From NCBI GenBank assembly GCA_013368795.1, contig JABFXX010000182.1, positions 1 through 40,349 on the forward strand: a stretch of 40,349 bases of DNA, read 5' to 3'. The position numbers were made by a program, and so were the translations under genes. Shown one piece after another: positions 32,820 through 40,349 of this stretch. Each line of letters starts with the position of its first letter. Positions within the stretch are counted from its first letter, which is position 1. The notes beneath the pieces were generated by a model. That model was not told the origin of the DNA and did no database searches. It was given only the letters and a program-made list of their open reading frames with translations. This stretch comes from Kofleriaceae bacterium. Its GTDB lineage: Bacteria; Myxococcota_A; Polyangia; Haliangiales; Haliangiaceae.

Positions 32820-33974
32820 ATGCGAGTCATCTCGGTCGTCGTCGGAGCGCTGGTCTGCGGAGGATTCGGATGCAGCAAGAAGGAGCCGCCTCCGCCACCT
32901 CCGCCCGCCGCGAAGGCGCCGGTGCGCGGCGCGGCCGGCGATGCCGATCTGCGCGTGATGCTCGCCGAGGTCGCGTCGGCGAAGGCGTGCGAGATGATCC
33001 GCGGCGCGTTTCGTGGCCTGCGCGATCCGGTGCGCCACGAGGTCGTCAGCGGCATCTTGTGGATGCGCGACTGCGAGATCGAGAACGCCGGCACGAACGT
33101 CACGTTCACGCTCGGCGGTCTCGGCTGGCAGTGGGCCGACAAGTCGCAGAAGAAGGGCGGCGGCACGTTCGACGTGCACGAGTACGTCAAGTTCCGCGTG
33201 ACGGCGACGCTGCGCGGCTCGCTCGACATCGCGTACGCGCGCGGCGATCACGTCGTGTCGCTGTGGTTCACGCCAGCGGCGCCGCCCGATATCAAGTTCG
33301 AACCGATCGGCGATGTCGACGTCGACGAGCGAGGCCTGTGGTCGTCGGTCGTCGGCGGCATCTCGTCGATCTTCGGCGATTCGCCCGACGAGATCGGCAC
33401 GAACGAAGCGAAGAAGGAAGGCACGCACCAGTTCGCGAAGGAGCTCGCCGACGGCATGACCGTCGCGATCGACCTCTGCTCCGGCTACCAGCGATTCACG
33501 CTCGGCCGGCCACCGAAGGGTCAGCTCGGCGCTCCGGAGCCGGGCGAGTCGCACCGCCGTCAGATCGAGATCAGGCCCGGTGGCCTCATGGTGTTCGGGC
33601 CGTACCTCGCGCCGCGCGGCATGACCGTGTCGCTTCACACGGGCGGCCCGCTGCGCGCGGGGCTCGCGTGCGAGGAGGATATCGCAGCGGCCGCCGAGGC
33701 GTTCGTCGACGAGCACACCCAGCCGGCGATCCCGACGCTCGCACAGACGATCGTCGGCAGCAGCGCCACGCTGAAGACCGGTCCGCAGAGGTGCCGCGTC
33801 GCGGTCGTCGTGCGGTCCGAGGCGGCCTCGACCGTCGCGTTCGACTGGCAGCGACCACCGAGCGAGAGCGCACGCTCGACCGGTGGCCCAGCCGTTCGCT
33901 GCGCGCGCAAGACAACGGTACATTCGGCCAGCGATGTCCATCGAGCTCGAAACGCTGCAGCTCACCGACGCTGA
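32820..33974 (+). CDS. Lipoprotein, unknown function
   Basis: This 384-residue protein starts at ATG 32820: MRVISVVVGALVCGGFGC has a lipobox, followed by Lys and a seven-Pro run, a usual lipoprotein linker. The body has no motif I recognise; it is mixed alpha/beta with a few Cys (about residues 60, 85, 220, 290, 325) and shows typical coding bias to about 33900. The last 30 or so residues (Arg/Ala/His rich) overlap the beginning of the acetyltransferase gene by 41 bp and look out of character, so the ancestral stop may have been lost. A start 8 codons upstream exists but spoils the signal peptide. Confidence 0.75.
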   Translation: MRVISVVVGALVCGGFGCSKKEPPPPPPPAAKAPVRGAAGDADLRVMLAEVASAKACEMIRGAFRGLRDPVRHEVVSGILWMRDCEIENAGTNVTFTLGGLGWQWADKSQKKGGGTFDVHEYVKFRVTATLRGSLDIAYARGDHVVSLWFTPAAPPDIKFEPIGDVDVDERGLWSSVVGGISSIFGDSPDEIGTNEAKKEGTHQFAKELADGMTVAIDLCSGYQRFTLGRPPKGQLGAPEPGESHRRQIEIRPGGLMVFGPYLAPRGMTVSLHTGGPLRAGLACEEDIAAAAEAFVDEHTQPAIPTLAQTIVGSSATLKTGPQRCRVAVVVRSEAASTVAFDWQRPPSESARSTGGPAVRCARKTTVHSASDVHRARNAAAHRR

Positions 33975-34380
33975 GCTCGAGCTGATCCTCATCTCGAGCG
34001 AGCCCGGCGACCCGGCTCGCAATCGCGTGCCCGCGTACAACTTCGAGATGCGCGTCGGCGGCGAGCGCGTCGGCAGCATCAGCCTGCGCCTCGGCCACAC
34101 CGAGTTCATCGAGAAGTACGCCGGCCACATCGGCTACGGCGTCGACTATCCGTTTCGCGGGCATCGCTATGCGGCGCGCGCGTGCAAGCTGCTGTTCCCG
34201 ATCGCGAAGCAGCACGGGTTCTCCGTCCTGTGGATCACGTGCAACCCCGAGAACGTCGCGTCGCGGCGGACGTGCGAGCGCGCGGGCGGCCAGCTGATCG
34301 ACATCGTCGATCTGCCGCCCGAAACCGAGATGTACAAGGAAGGTGAGCGGCAGAAGTGTCGCTATCGGTTCGTGCTGTGA
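33934..34380 (+). CDS. GNAT-family N-acetyltransferase
   Basis: This 148-residue protein starts at ATG 33934 (MSIELETLQLTDAELELILI). The core GHIGYGVDYPFRGHRYAARACKLLFPIAKQHG matches the acetyl-CoA binding region (R/Q-x-x-G-x-G/A reads RGHRYA), followed by LWITCNPENVASRRTCERAG, where the N-x-x-S..R pattern is typical of RimJ/RimL-like members. TACATT lies 9 nt before the ATG. The start lies inside the end of the upstream lipoprotein gene in another frame; the stop overlaps the next GTG. The substrate, a protein N-terminus or a small amine, is unknown. Confidence 0.88.
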   Translation: MSIELETLQLTDAELELILISSEPGDPARNRVPAYNFEMRVGGERVGSISLRLGHTEFIEKYAGHIGYGVDYPFRGHRYAARACKLLFPIAKQHGFSVLWITCNPENVASRRTCERAGGQLIDIVDLPPETEMYKEGERQKCRYRFVL

Positions 34381-35285
34381 GCCGGCTCGTCAGCGTGATC
34401 AAGCTCGGTCGCCCTTTGTTCCTCGGCGGCGGCTTCATCCTCTACGGGCTCGGCGCGGCGATCGCGGCGGCGACGGGGCACACGATCTCCGCCGGTCGCT
34501 ACGCACTCGGCCAGGGCGCGGTCACCGCGTTCCAGCTGATGACGCACTACGCGAACGACTACTTCGACTACGACGCCGACCGCGCGAACGCGACACCGAC
34601 GAAGTGGTCCGGCGGCAGCCGCGTGCTGCCCGACGGCGAGCTGCCGCGCTCCGTCGCGCTGATCTGCGCGCTCGTGTGTGCCGCGATCGGCATCGCGGTC
34701 TCGGGCGTGATCGCGACGAGCGTGGGCTCGCTGGCGCTGCCGATGCTCGCGATCATCGGCGTGCTCGCATGGTTCTACAGCGCGCCGCCGCTGCGGCTGT
34801 GCGCGACCGGCCTCGGCGAGCTCGACACCGCGGTCGTCGTCACCGTGCTCGTGCCGTGGCTCGGGTTCTACCTGCAGGCGGGCACCGACGACGCGGGACT
34901 CCGGATGCTCGCGTTGTCGGTCGTGCCGCCGGCGCTGCTCCAGCTCGCGATGCTGCTCGCGATCGAATTTCCCGACGCTGCGGGTGACGCGGCGACCGGC
35001 AAGCGCACGCTCGTCGTCCGGCTCGGTGCGCGCACCGCGGCGCGGCTGTACGTCGCCATCACGGCGGGCGCGTTCGTGTGGCCCGCGATCGCATACGCGT
35101 GCGGTCTTCCGGCGCGCGTCGCGCTCGCGATGCTGGTGCCGACGCCGATCGCGGTCTGGCGGATGCTGCGCGTACGCGATCACGCCGACGCCAGCGCGTT
35201 CGAGCGCCTGACGTTCTGGGCGGTCGGGTTGCTCGTCATCACGTCGGCGCTCGAGCTTGCGGCCTGGCTCCCGTTCACCCGGTAG
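34377..35285 (+). CDS. UbiA-family prenyltransferase (MenA-like)
   Basis: This 302-residue integral membrane protein starts at GTG 34377, overlapping the acetyltransferase stop (GTGA). The first Asp-rich motif NDYFDYDAD is at residues 60-68 and the second, DAAGD, at about 200-204; both bind Mg-diphosphate in UbiA-type aromatic prenyltransferases. Eight to nine hydrophobic spans are visible. The NDYFD form and the region GGSRVLPDG resemble MenA (1,4-dihydroxy-2-naphthoate prenyltransferase, menaquinone pathway), but no other men gene is here, so the acceptor remains open. Confidence 0.9.
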   Translation: MSRLVSVIKLGRPLFLGGGFILYGLGAAIAAATGHTISAGRYALGQGAVTAFQLMTHYANDYFDYDADRANATPTKWSGGSRVLPDGELPRSVALICALVCAAIGIAVSGVIATSVGSLALPMLAIIGVLAWFYSAPPLRLCATGLGELDTAVVVTVLVPWLGFYLQAGTDDAGLRMLALSVVPPALLQLAMLLAIEFPDAAGDAATGKRTLVVRLGARTAARLYVAITAGAFVWPAIAYACGLPARVALAMLVPTPIAVWRMLRVRDHADASAFERLTFWAVGLLVITSALELAAWLPFTR

Positions 35286-35294
35286 AGTGCCCGC

Positions 35295-35957
35295 ATGCCG
35301 ATCCTCTACCTCCACGGCTTTGCCTCGGGCCCGCAGTCGAAGAAGGGCGTGGAGTTCGAGGCGTACTTCGCGAGGAAGGGCGTCGCGATCCAGCGGCTGA
35401 ACCTACGCGTGCCATCGTTCGAGCACCTGCGCCTGTCGGCGATGATCGACACCGTGCGCGGCGCGATCGATCACGCGACGTCGCTGATGCCGGTGGGCAC
35501 CCGCCATCGCACGGTCCTGATCGGCTCGAGCCTCGGCGGCCTCACCGCGGCGCGCGTCGCCGCGCTCGACGAGCGCGTGACGGCCGTCGTCCTGCTCGCG
35601 CCCGCATTCCAGCTCGCCGATCGCTGGCGGGAGGCGCTCGGCGAGGCGGCATGGAACGAGTGGTACACGACGGGCTGGCGCGAGGTCGATGACTACACGA
35701 CCGGCGCCAAGTCGCGCGTCGACTTCGGCTTCGTCCAGGACGTCGAGCGCGTCGACGTCGGCTATCCGGACGTCACCGTGCCGACGCTCGTCATGCACGG
35801 CGTGCACGACGACGTCGTGCCGATCGAGCGCTCGCGCAAGTTTGTCGCGCACCGGCCGAATGCGCGCCTGATCGAGCTGCCCGACGGCCACGAGCTCGTC
35901 GCCTCGCTCCCGACGCTGCTCGCCGAGACCGAGGCGTTCCTTGACGCGCTGCCTTGA
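35295..35957 (+). CDS. YqiA-like alpha/beta hydrolase
   Basis: This 220-residue protein opens MPILYLHGFASGPQSKKG, as in YqiA/YcfP-type (UPF0227) esterases. The nucleophile elbow GSSLGG places the catalytic Ser at residue 79; an Asp in VHDDVVP and a His in LPDGHELVA complete a likely triad. It is probably a cytoplasmic esterase of unknown substrate. TAGAGT (35283-35288) lies 6 nt upstream of the ATG and overlaps the stop of the preceding gene; whether it is a promoter is uncertain. Confidence 0.88.
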   Translation: MPILYLHGFASGPQSKKGVEFEAYFARKGVAIQRLNLRVPSFEHLRLSAMIDTVRGAIDHATSLMPVGTRHRTVLIGSSLGGLTAARVAALDERVTAVVLLAPAFQLADRWREALGEAAWNEWYTTGWREVDDYTTGAKSRVDFGFVQDVERVDVGYPDVTVPTLVMHGVHDDVVPIERSRKFVAHRPNARLIELPDGHELVASLPTLLAETEAFLDALP

Positions 35958-35975
35958 TAGTGTACGCTTGACACC

Positions 35976-36872
35976 ATGATGGACGCACTGGGCCGCGCGC
36001 GGCTCTCGCTCGAGGGACTCTCGGTCGCCGATGCATTCGGCGAGCAGCTGCTCCACATCGGCCCCGAGGGCCGCATCCTCGCGCTCGACCATCACACCGC
36101 GCCGCTGCGCAAGAAGTGGATGTGGACCGACGACACCGCGATGGCGCTGTCGATCGTCGAGACACTCGCGGCGTTCGGCGAGATCGACATCGAGGAGCTC
36201 GCGTACCGGTTCGGCCAGCGCTACCACCTCGAGTCGGCGCGGGGCTACGGCGCTGGCGCGCACAAGGTCCTCGACGCGATCTACTGCGGCATTCCGTACG
36301 CGACCGCGGCGCGCATGGTGTTCGACGGCCAGGGTTCGTGCGGCAACGGCGGCGCGATGCGGTCGGCGCCGATCGGGGCGTACTTCGCGGGCGACCTCGA
36401 CGCCGTCGTCGAGCACGCGCGGCGCTCCAGCCAGCCGACGCACGCTCATCCCGACGGGGCGGCGGGCGCGATCGCGGTCGCCGTCGCGGCGGCGCTGGCG
36501 TTTGCGGGCGAGCGCGATTCGCGCGCGCTGCTCGAGACCGTCGTCGAGCGCACACCCGCGGGTCCGACGCGCGATGGCCTGCGCCGGGCGATTCCGCTGC
36601 TCCGCGCCGAGCACTACACGGTCGCCGCCGAGCTCGGCAACGGCAGCCGCGTGCTCGCGGCCGACACCGTGCCGTTCGCGGTGTGGTGCGCGGCGACGCA
36701 CCTCGACGATTTCGCCGGCGCCTGCTGGGCGTGTGCCGAGGTCGGCGGCGACATCGACACGACCTGCGCGATGGCCGGCGGCATCATTGTCGGCGCGGTC
36801 GGCGCCGACGGCATTCCCGCCGACTGGCGGACGTGTCGCGAGCCTCTGCCGCCGCTGTCGATCCCGTCGTAG
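35976..36872 (+). CDS. ADP-ribosylglycohydrolase (DraG/ARH-like)
   Basis: This 298-residue protein has both family metal-binding motifs: WTDDTAMA at residues 50-57 and GGDIDTTCAMAGGI with Asp259 and Asp261, plus the middle GNGGAMRSAPIG. These bind two Mg ions and the ribose. Members remove ADP-ribose from Arg, Ser or small molecules, so it may reverse protein or metabolite ADP-ribosylation. No ADP-ribosyltransferase is visible in the window. The start is ATG 35976 (another at 35979), 18 bp after the hydrolase gene. Confidence 0.93.
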   Translation: MMDALGRARLSLEGLSVADAFGEQLLHIGPEGRILALDHHTAPLRKKWMWTDDTAMALSIVETLAAFGEIDIEELAYRFGQRYHLESARGYGAGAHKVLDAIYCGIPYATAARMVFDGQGSCGNGGAMRSAPIGAYFAGDLDAVVEHARRSSQPTHAHPDGAAGAIAVAVAAALAFAGERDSRALLETVVERTPAGPTRDGLRRAIPLLRAEHYTVAAELGNGSRVLAADTVPFAVWCAATHLDDFAGACWACAEVGGDIDTTCAMAGGIIVGAVGADGIPADWRTCREPLPPLSIPS

Positions 36873-36884
36873 TATGGCGGCGTC

Positions 36885-37250
36885 ATGCGGCTGTCCCTCG
36901 TGCTCGTGCTCTCGCTCGCCGGGTGCTGGCGCGGCGGTGCGGAGGCCGGGGCCGAGGAGCTGCCCGCCGTGCGCGTGAAGGGCGCGAGCTGCGACGAGGC
37001 GAGTGACAACGCGCGCAAGGTGATCGCGGCCAGCGAGGACCCCGAGCTTGCCGCGCGCGCCGAGCCGCTCGCCGAGATCGTGCACCGCCGCTGCGGCGTC
37101 GATGGCTGGTCGATGGAGCTACGTCGCTGCGTCACCGGCGCGCCGACGTTCGCCGACCTCGACGGCTGCGAGAAGCTGGCGACCGGGCAGCAGCGCGCGA
37201 AGCTGCAGCGCGACATCGAAGTGTTCGAGATCGCCGAGGACAAGCAGTGA
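36885..37250 (+). CDS. Small Cys-containing lipoprotein, paralog of the one at 37879
   Basis: This 121-residue protein has a signal MRLSLVLVLSLAGC with a lipobox. The mature region carries four spaced Cys, with RRCGVDGWSMELRRC as the core. The same R-C-x2-D-G-W-S-x-E-x3-C pattern occurs in the lipoprotein after the MarC gene. TAGTAT (36870-36875) is 9 nt before the ATG and overlaps the stop of the previous gene. The stop overlaps the MarC GTG. Function is unknown. Confidence 0.78.
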   Translation: MRLSLVLVLSLAGCWRGGAEAGAEELPAVRVKGASCDEASDNARKVIAASEDPELAARAEPLAEIVHRRCGVDGWSMELRRCVTGAPTFADLDGCEKLATGQQRAKLQRDIEVFEIAEDKQ

Positions 37251-37882
37251 GCGACGAGGACGTCAAGTTCGCCGTCGTCGCGCTCTCGGCGATCTTCTTC
37301 GTGATCGATCCGATCGCGAACGTGCCGCTGTTCCTCACGATCACGAGCACCGACACGCCCGAACAGCGCCGCCGCGTTGCCCTGCGCGCCGCGTTCGCCG
37401 CGTGGCTGACGCTGTGCACGTTCTCGTTCGCTGGCGGTCTCATCTTCAAGGCGTTCGGCATCTCGCTCGGCGCGTTCAAGATTGCGGGCGGCATCATGCT
37501 GCTGCTGATGTCGATCGACATGATGCGCGCCCAGACGTCGCCGACGCGCAGCACCGTCGAGGAGCAGGATGAAGGCCGGCGGCGCGACGACATCGCGGTG
37601 TTCCCGCTCGCGATCCCGATGCTTGCCGGTCCCGGCGCGATCGCGACCGTGATGGTCCTCATGAGCCGCGCCGCGTGGCATCCGGTGCGTACGCCCGCGG
37701 TGTTCGTCGCCGTGACGATCACGTGCATCGCCGCGTGGCTGCTGATGCGCAGCGCCGCGAGCGCCGAGCGGTTCCTGCCGAAGACGCTGCTGCGCGCGCT
37801 CGAGCGCGTCATGGGCCTCCTGCTCGCCGCCGTTGCCGTCGAGTTCATCGCCGGCGGCGTCCGTGACATGATCGCTGGATGA
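37247..37882 (+). CDS. MarC-family integral membrane protein
   Basis: This 211-residue protein starts at GTG 37247 (GTGA overlap with the previous stop). It has six hydrophobic spans in two inverted halves. The motifs IDPIANVPLFLTIT at the first span and PLAIPMLAGPGAIATVMVL at the fourth are the hallmarks of the MarC family. Despite the name, members are not shown to confer multidrug resistance, and the transported substrate, if any, is unknown. It is sandwiched, with 4-bp overlaps, between two related small lipoproteins. Confidence 0.93.
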   Translation: MSDEDVKFAVVALSAIFFVIDPIANVPLFLTITSTDTPEQRRRVALRAAFAAWLTLCTFSFAGGLIFKAFGISLGAFKIAGGIMLLLMSIDMMRAQTSPTRSTVEEQDEGRRRDDIAVFPLAIPMLAGPGAIATVMVLMSRAAWHPVRTPAVFVAVTITCIAAWLLMRSAASAERFLPKTLLRALERVMGLLLAAVAVEFIAGGVRDMIAG

Positions 37883-38283
37883 AGCTCGCCGTCGCTCTGT
37901 TCGCGATCGCCGCGTGCGGCGGCTCCCCGATGCCCGCGGCAGCGCCGCCGAAGCCGGCGACGAAGTGCGCCGCTGTCGGCGACCAGCTCGTGTCACTGAT
38001 GAGCGACACGGCGCGCGAGGCGACCGAGGAGGTCGACGCGATGCGCCGGCAGATCATCGCGCGCTGCGAGCAGGATGGGTGGAGCGCGGAGGCGCAGGAC
38101 TGCTTCATCCACGTGTCGACCCGCCAGGAAGCCGCCGAGAAGTGCGCGAGCCTGCTCACCGCCGAGCAAGGCAACGCGCTCATGCAGCAGCAACAGCAGG
38201 AGACATCGCCGGAGGCGCCCGCCGCGCCCGCGGCCGCACCGCCGGAGACTCACACGAGCGATCCGTGCGAGGGCGGCGAGTAG
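37879..38283 (+). CDS. Small Cys-containing lipoprotein, paralog of the one at 36885
   Basis: This 134-residue protein has a signal MKLAVALFAIAAC with a lipobox. The central part ARCEQDGWSAEAQDCF shares the R-C-x2-D-G-W-S-x-E-x3-C core of the lipoprotein encoded on the other side of MarC, and both continue with a C-x(2-3)-L-x3-Q-like stretch. The C-terminus is a Gln run followed by an Ala/Pro-rich tail. The ATG overlaps the MarC stop. Function is unknown, but the three genes behave as a unit. Confidence 0.8.
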   Translation: MKLAVALFAIAACGGSPMPAAAPPKPATKCAAVGDQLVSLMSDTAREATEEVDAMRRQIIARCEQDGWSAEAQDCFIHVSTRQEAAEKCASLLTAEQGNALMQQQQQETSPEAPAAPAAAPPETHTSDPCEGGE

Positions 38284-38488
38284 ATCGTTGGTGCTCGAAG
38301 CATTCTTTCGGTGCACGAAGTGTCACCTGGCTGACCTGGATCCTGCGTCTCACGCGCAGTTCACGTTGGGTTCGATCTAACGCTCGACGAAGATCGAATC
38401 GTCACGCGAACTTGCGAGAGCCGGTCCGGCAGGCATCACACACGAATCGACTCGCCTCCCACATGCCGAGATCACTAGTGTGGATCTC
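38284..38488. promoter_or_regulatory. Intergenic region with an 8-bp inverted repeat and a leaderless-type -10
   Basis: This 205-bp region has no convincing gene. TTCGATCT (38371-38378) and AGATCGAA (38391-38398) form a perfect 8-bp inverted repeat with a 12-bp spacer, suited to a dimeric regulator or to a hairpin. TAGTGT (38476-38481) lies 7 nt before ATG 38489. The region is less GC-rich than its surroundings. A short minus-strand reading ending in FVCDACRTGSRKFA is probably chance. Confidence 0.45.
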
Positions 38489-40349
38489 ATGGGGAACGAT
38501 CTCGCAGCGATGCGGGTGCAGACTCGTTTTGCGACGACGGAAGCGGTGATCGAGAGCATCGGGGCCTCGCTGACGCGCGGCTCGTTGCGCGTGCCGGTGC
38601 AGATCAAGGCGAAGCAGCCGTTCGATGTCGTGCTCGAAACCTCGTCGGGGGACGAGGCCGTGCGCGGCCCTGCCGAGGTGATCGGTCACGCAGGCGACGC
38701 GACGTGGATCCGGTTCCTCTCGGCCGCCGACAACCAGGGTGACGACGCGCGCTGGATCCTGTCCGACGTCAAGGTCGTGCTGCAGGGCGACCTCCGCGAG
38801 ACGAGCGAGCGCAAGGTCGCGACCGAGCAGTTCGAGGCGATCACCGCGGTCAACAGCGAGGTGCAGGCGATCGACGCGATTCGCGCCGGCAACGCCGAGC
38901 CGGTCCCGCTCGCGCCGCTGATGCAGGTGCCCGTCGTGATCCCGCGCCCGCCGATCCTTCCGCCGAAGCCACCCGTCCAGGCGTTGAAGACGAAGCTCGA
39001 TCGCCGTTTCGATCTGTCGACCGGCGAGGCCGCGCCGCTCAAGCTCGCCGAGCTCACCCGAGCCGCCGGGCTCGCGCCGAAGCTGCAGCTTCCGCCGCTC
39101 ATGGATCTCTCGCCGAAGGCGGGCGCCGCATTCGTCGACCTCGGCCTCAAGGCAGACCTCGCGCCCGAGCAGGCGCCGTCGGAGCTCGCGGCCGGCAGCG
39201 GCATCGTTCCGAGGGTCGTCGAGCGTCCGACGACGAACAGCGACGACCTCGCGATCCCCGTCGAGCCCGTCGCGACCGCGCCGACCGTCGCGGTGTCGAG
39301 CACCAACCTCGAGCAAGCATCGACGCAGCCGATCGGCATCGTCGTCGCCGCGAAGCTCGCGGCCGCCGAGTCCGTCCGGGTCCGGCCGCCGACGATGCCG
39401 CCGATCGAGACGCGCGCGGAGACGAAGACGACTCCGCCGCCCGTCGCCGACACACCGACGGCGCACGCCCGGACGCAGCCGCTGCCGCTCCTCCACCAGC
39501 TGACCGTCGGTCCAGCCCCGGACGCACCGGCGCCCGAGCAGCGCGACGCGGGAGACGCCAAGACGCCCGAGCCGAACCTGGATGCCAGCACGCCGAAACT
39601 CGAGACGGCGAGCGACGCGCGGTTCGAAGCGAAGACGACGGAGAACGCGCCGCTCGTCGCACCGAAGCCCGAGGATCCAGCAGTTCCGCTCGACGGTGCA
39701 CCGAAGGCGGTCATCACCGAGGAGGCCGAGCCGATGGTGATGGAGTCGGAGAGCTCGACGCGACCGACGGAGCAACAGGAGCCGCTGCGGCTCGAGATCA
39801 AGTCCGACGCGATGAAGCCGCTCGCGATGCCGCTCGGTTCGACGTCCGTCGTGGTGACGATGACGGCTGCGCCGTCGGAGACGACAACGCCAACGCCGAT
39901 CCCGCGTACGCCGGTCGCGGCGATCACCGCCGGCCTCGATCTCGATCAGACCAAGCCGAACGAAGCGCCCGCCGACGAGCGCGATGCGAAGCGCCCGCAC
40001 GTCACCGATCAGATCGCGCGCGAGCGCGGGATCCGGCCGATCACGTCGCCGCCGCGGCGCGCGCCGCTGCAGCCCCGGCCGATCATGATCGCGTGCGCGG
40101 GCATCGCAGCGGCCTGCATGATCGCGACGATCAGCACGATCGTCTGGGCGCGCGGTGCCGTCTCCGAGGCGCGCGCGCAGTCGCAGGCCGCCGCGTCTGA
40201 CACCGCGGGTGCGCCGGTCGCCGCTGGCACGCCGGTCGTCGCCGCCGCGCGCGTGACGCCGGTCACCGCCGCGGCTGCTGCCACGACCGAGCCGGTAGCC
40301 TACGGCGCTCCTGAGGCAGCCGTCGCGGAACCGCTGACCGCGAGCGAGC
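38489..40349 (+). CDS. PilZ-like protein with long Pro-rich region and one membrane span (3' end cut off)
   Basis: At least 620 codons are visible and the end lies beyond the window. Residues about 8-100 resemble the PilZ-like domains common in Myxococcota (SLRVPVQIKAKQPFDVVLE..., RGPAEVIGHAGDATWIRFLS), but the RxxxR and D/NxSxxG c-di-GMP motifs are not clear. Residues about 130-520 are a low-complexity Pro/Ala/Glu/Thr region. A single membrane span IMIACAGIAAACMIATISTI is at about 532-554, followed by another Ala-rich stretch. This layout, cytoplasmic sensor then disordered tether then membrane anchor, suggests a surface-motility or signalling protein. The start is ATG 38489 with TAGTGT 7 nt upstream. 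Confidence 0.75.
   Translation, partial: MGNDLAAMRVQTRFATTEAVIESIGASLTRGSLRVPVQIKAKQPFDVVLETSSGDEAVRGPAEVIGHAGDATWIRFLSAADNQGDDARWILSDVKVVLQGDLRETSERKVATEQFEAITAVNSEVQAIDAIRAGNAEPVPLAPLMQVPVVIPRPPILPPKPPVQALKTKLDRRFDLSTGEAAPLKLAELTRAAGLAPKLQLPPLMDLSPKAGAAFVDLGLKADLAPEQAPSELAAGSGIVPRVVERPTTNSDDLAIPVEPVATAPTVAVSSTNLEQASTQPIGIVVAAKLAAAESVRVRPPTMPPIETRAETKTTPPPVADTPTAHARTQPLPLLHQLTVGPAPDAPAPEQRDAGDAKTPEPNLDASTPKLETASDARFEAKTTENAPLVAPKPEDPAVPLDGAPKAVITEEAEPMVMESESSTRPTEQQEPLRLEIKSDAMKPLAMPLGSTSVVVTMTAAPSETTTPTPIPRTPVAAITAGLDLDQTKPNEAPADERDAKRPHVTDQIARERGIRPITSPPRRAPLQPRPIMIACAGIAAACMIATISTIVWARGAVSEARAQSQAAASDTAGAPVAAGTPVVAAARVTPVTAAAAATTEPVAYGAPEAAVAEPLTASE

Noticed and set aside
29699..33229. 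A 1176-codon minus-strand open frame across the GH92, Cys-repeat and lipoprotein genes
   Set aside because: It is antisense to well-supported genes, is Arg/His-rich low-complexity and only its last 113 codons (the SUI1 protein) look real. GC-rich DNA gives many such shadows.
38402..40000. A 532-codon minus-strand frame opposite the PilZ-like gene
   Set aside because: Arg/Leu/Gly-rich shadow without motifs; the short Cys-containing end (VCDACRTG) is not enough to support a zinc-ribbon protein.
1..40349. tRNA or rRNA genes, CRISPR arrays, transposases, integrases or attachment sites
   Set aside because: None was recognised on either strand; gaps between genes are short and the repeats seen are either inside a coding gene or simple inverted repeats.

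Overview
The window is about 40 kb of very GC-rich, densely packed bacterial DNA with no gap longer than about 206 bp, no RNA genes, no insertion sequences and no CRISPR arrays that I can see. The many short lipoproteins with a clear lipobox, the Cys-rich secreted proteins, the PilZ-like protein with a long Pro-rich region and the codon bias all suggest a myxobacterium-like organism (Myxococcota, perhaps Polyangia). This is inferred from style, not from a marker gene.

Layout. 1-3641: the 5' part of a PhzF-family gene, a lipoprotein, a SEC-C protein with an HExxH motif, and a Cys-rich lipoprotein. 3673-6405: a lipoprotein M1 aminopeptidase. 6410-10151: two tandem, closely related ABC exporter half-transporters. 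10258-12452: a dual-specificity phosphatase coupled to a protein with a phosphoribosyltransferase-like domain and a kinase-like domain. 12445-26223: a sugar and glycoconjugate locus. 26262-30040: a periplasmic protein, a protein with a histone-like Lys/Ala tail, a lipoprotein that may have a BPI-like fold, and a SUI1/YciH factor. 30095-38283: a plus-strand run with a GH92 mannosidase lipoprotein, a Cys-repeat protein, a lipoprotein, a GNAT acetyltransferase, a UbiA prenyltransferase, a YqiA-like hydrolase, an ADP-ribosylglycohydrolase, and a MarC protein between two related lipoproteins. 38489-end: a PilZ-like membrane protein that runs off the window.

The sugar locus is the most interesting region. 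Nine plus-strand genes (13546-23601) are joined by overlapping stop/start codons: two nucleotide-sugar epimerases, an MDR dehydrogenase, a Gfo/Idh/MocA oxidoreductase, a GT4 glycosyltransferase, a CgeB-like glycosyltransferase, a fusion of two CgeB-like glycosyltransferases, a methyltransferase and a clan GH-A glycosidase-like protein. A UDP-glucuronate decarboxylase gene diverges upstream. A fourth CgeB-like module and a sugar-1-phosphate nucleotidyltransferase lie downstream, beyond an opposed HD-domain gene. Together they could make an activated unusual or methylated sugar and attach it to an acceptor. No flippase, polymerase or initiating phosphoglycosyltransferase is present. The glycosidase-like protein appears circularly permuted: it starts at the strand carrying the acid/base NEP motif and ends with the helix that normally precedes it.

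Two start styles are visible. Coupled genes have Shine-Dalgarno sequences or stop/start overlaps. Several first-in-transcript genes instead have a TANNNT hexamer 6-9 nt before the start codon, as expected for leaderless mRNAs. Convergent gene pairs are packed so tightly that their 3' ends overlap or nearly touch.
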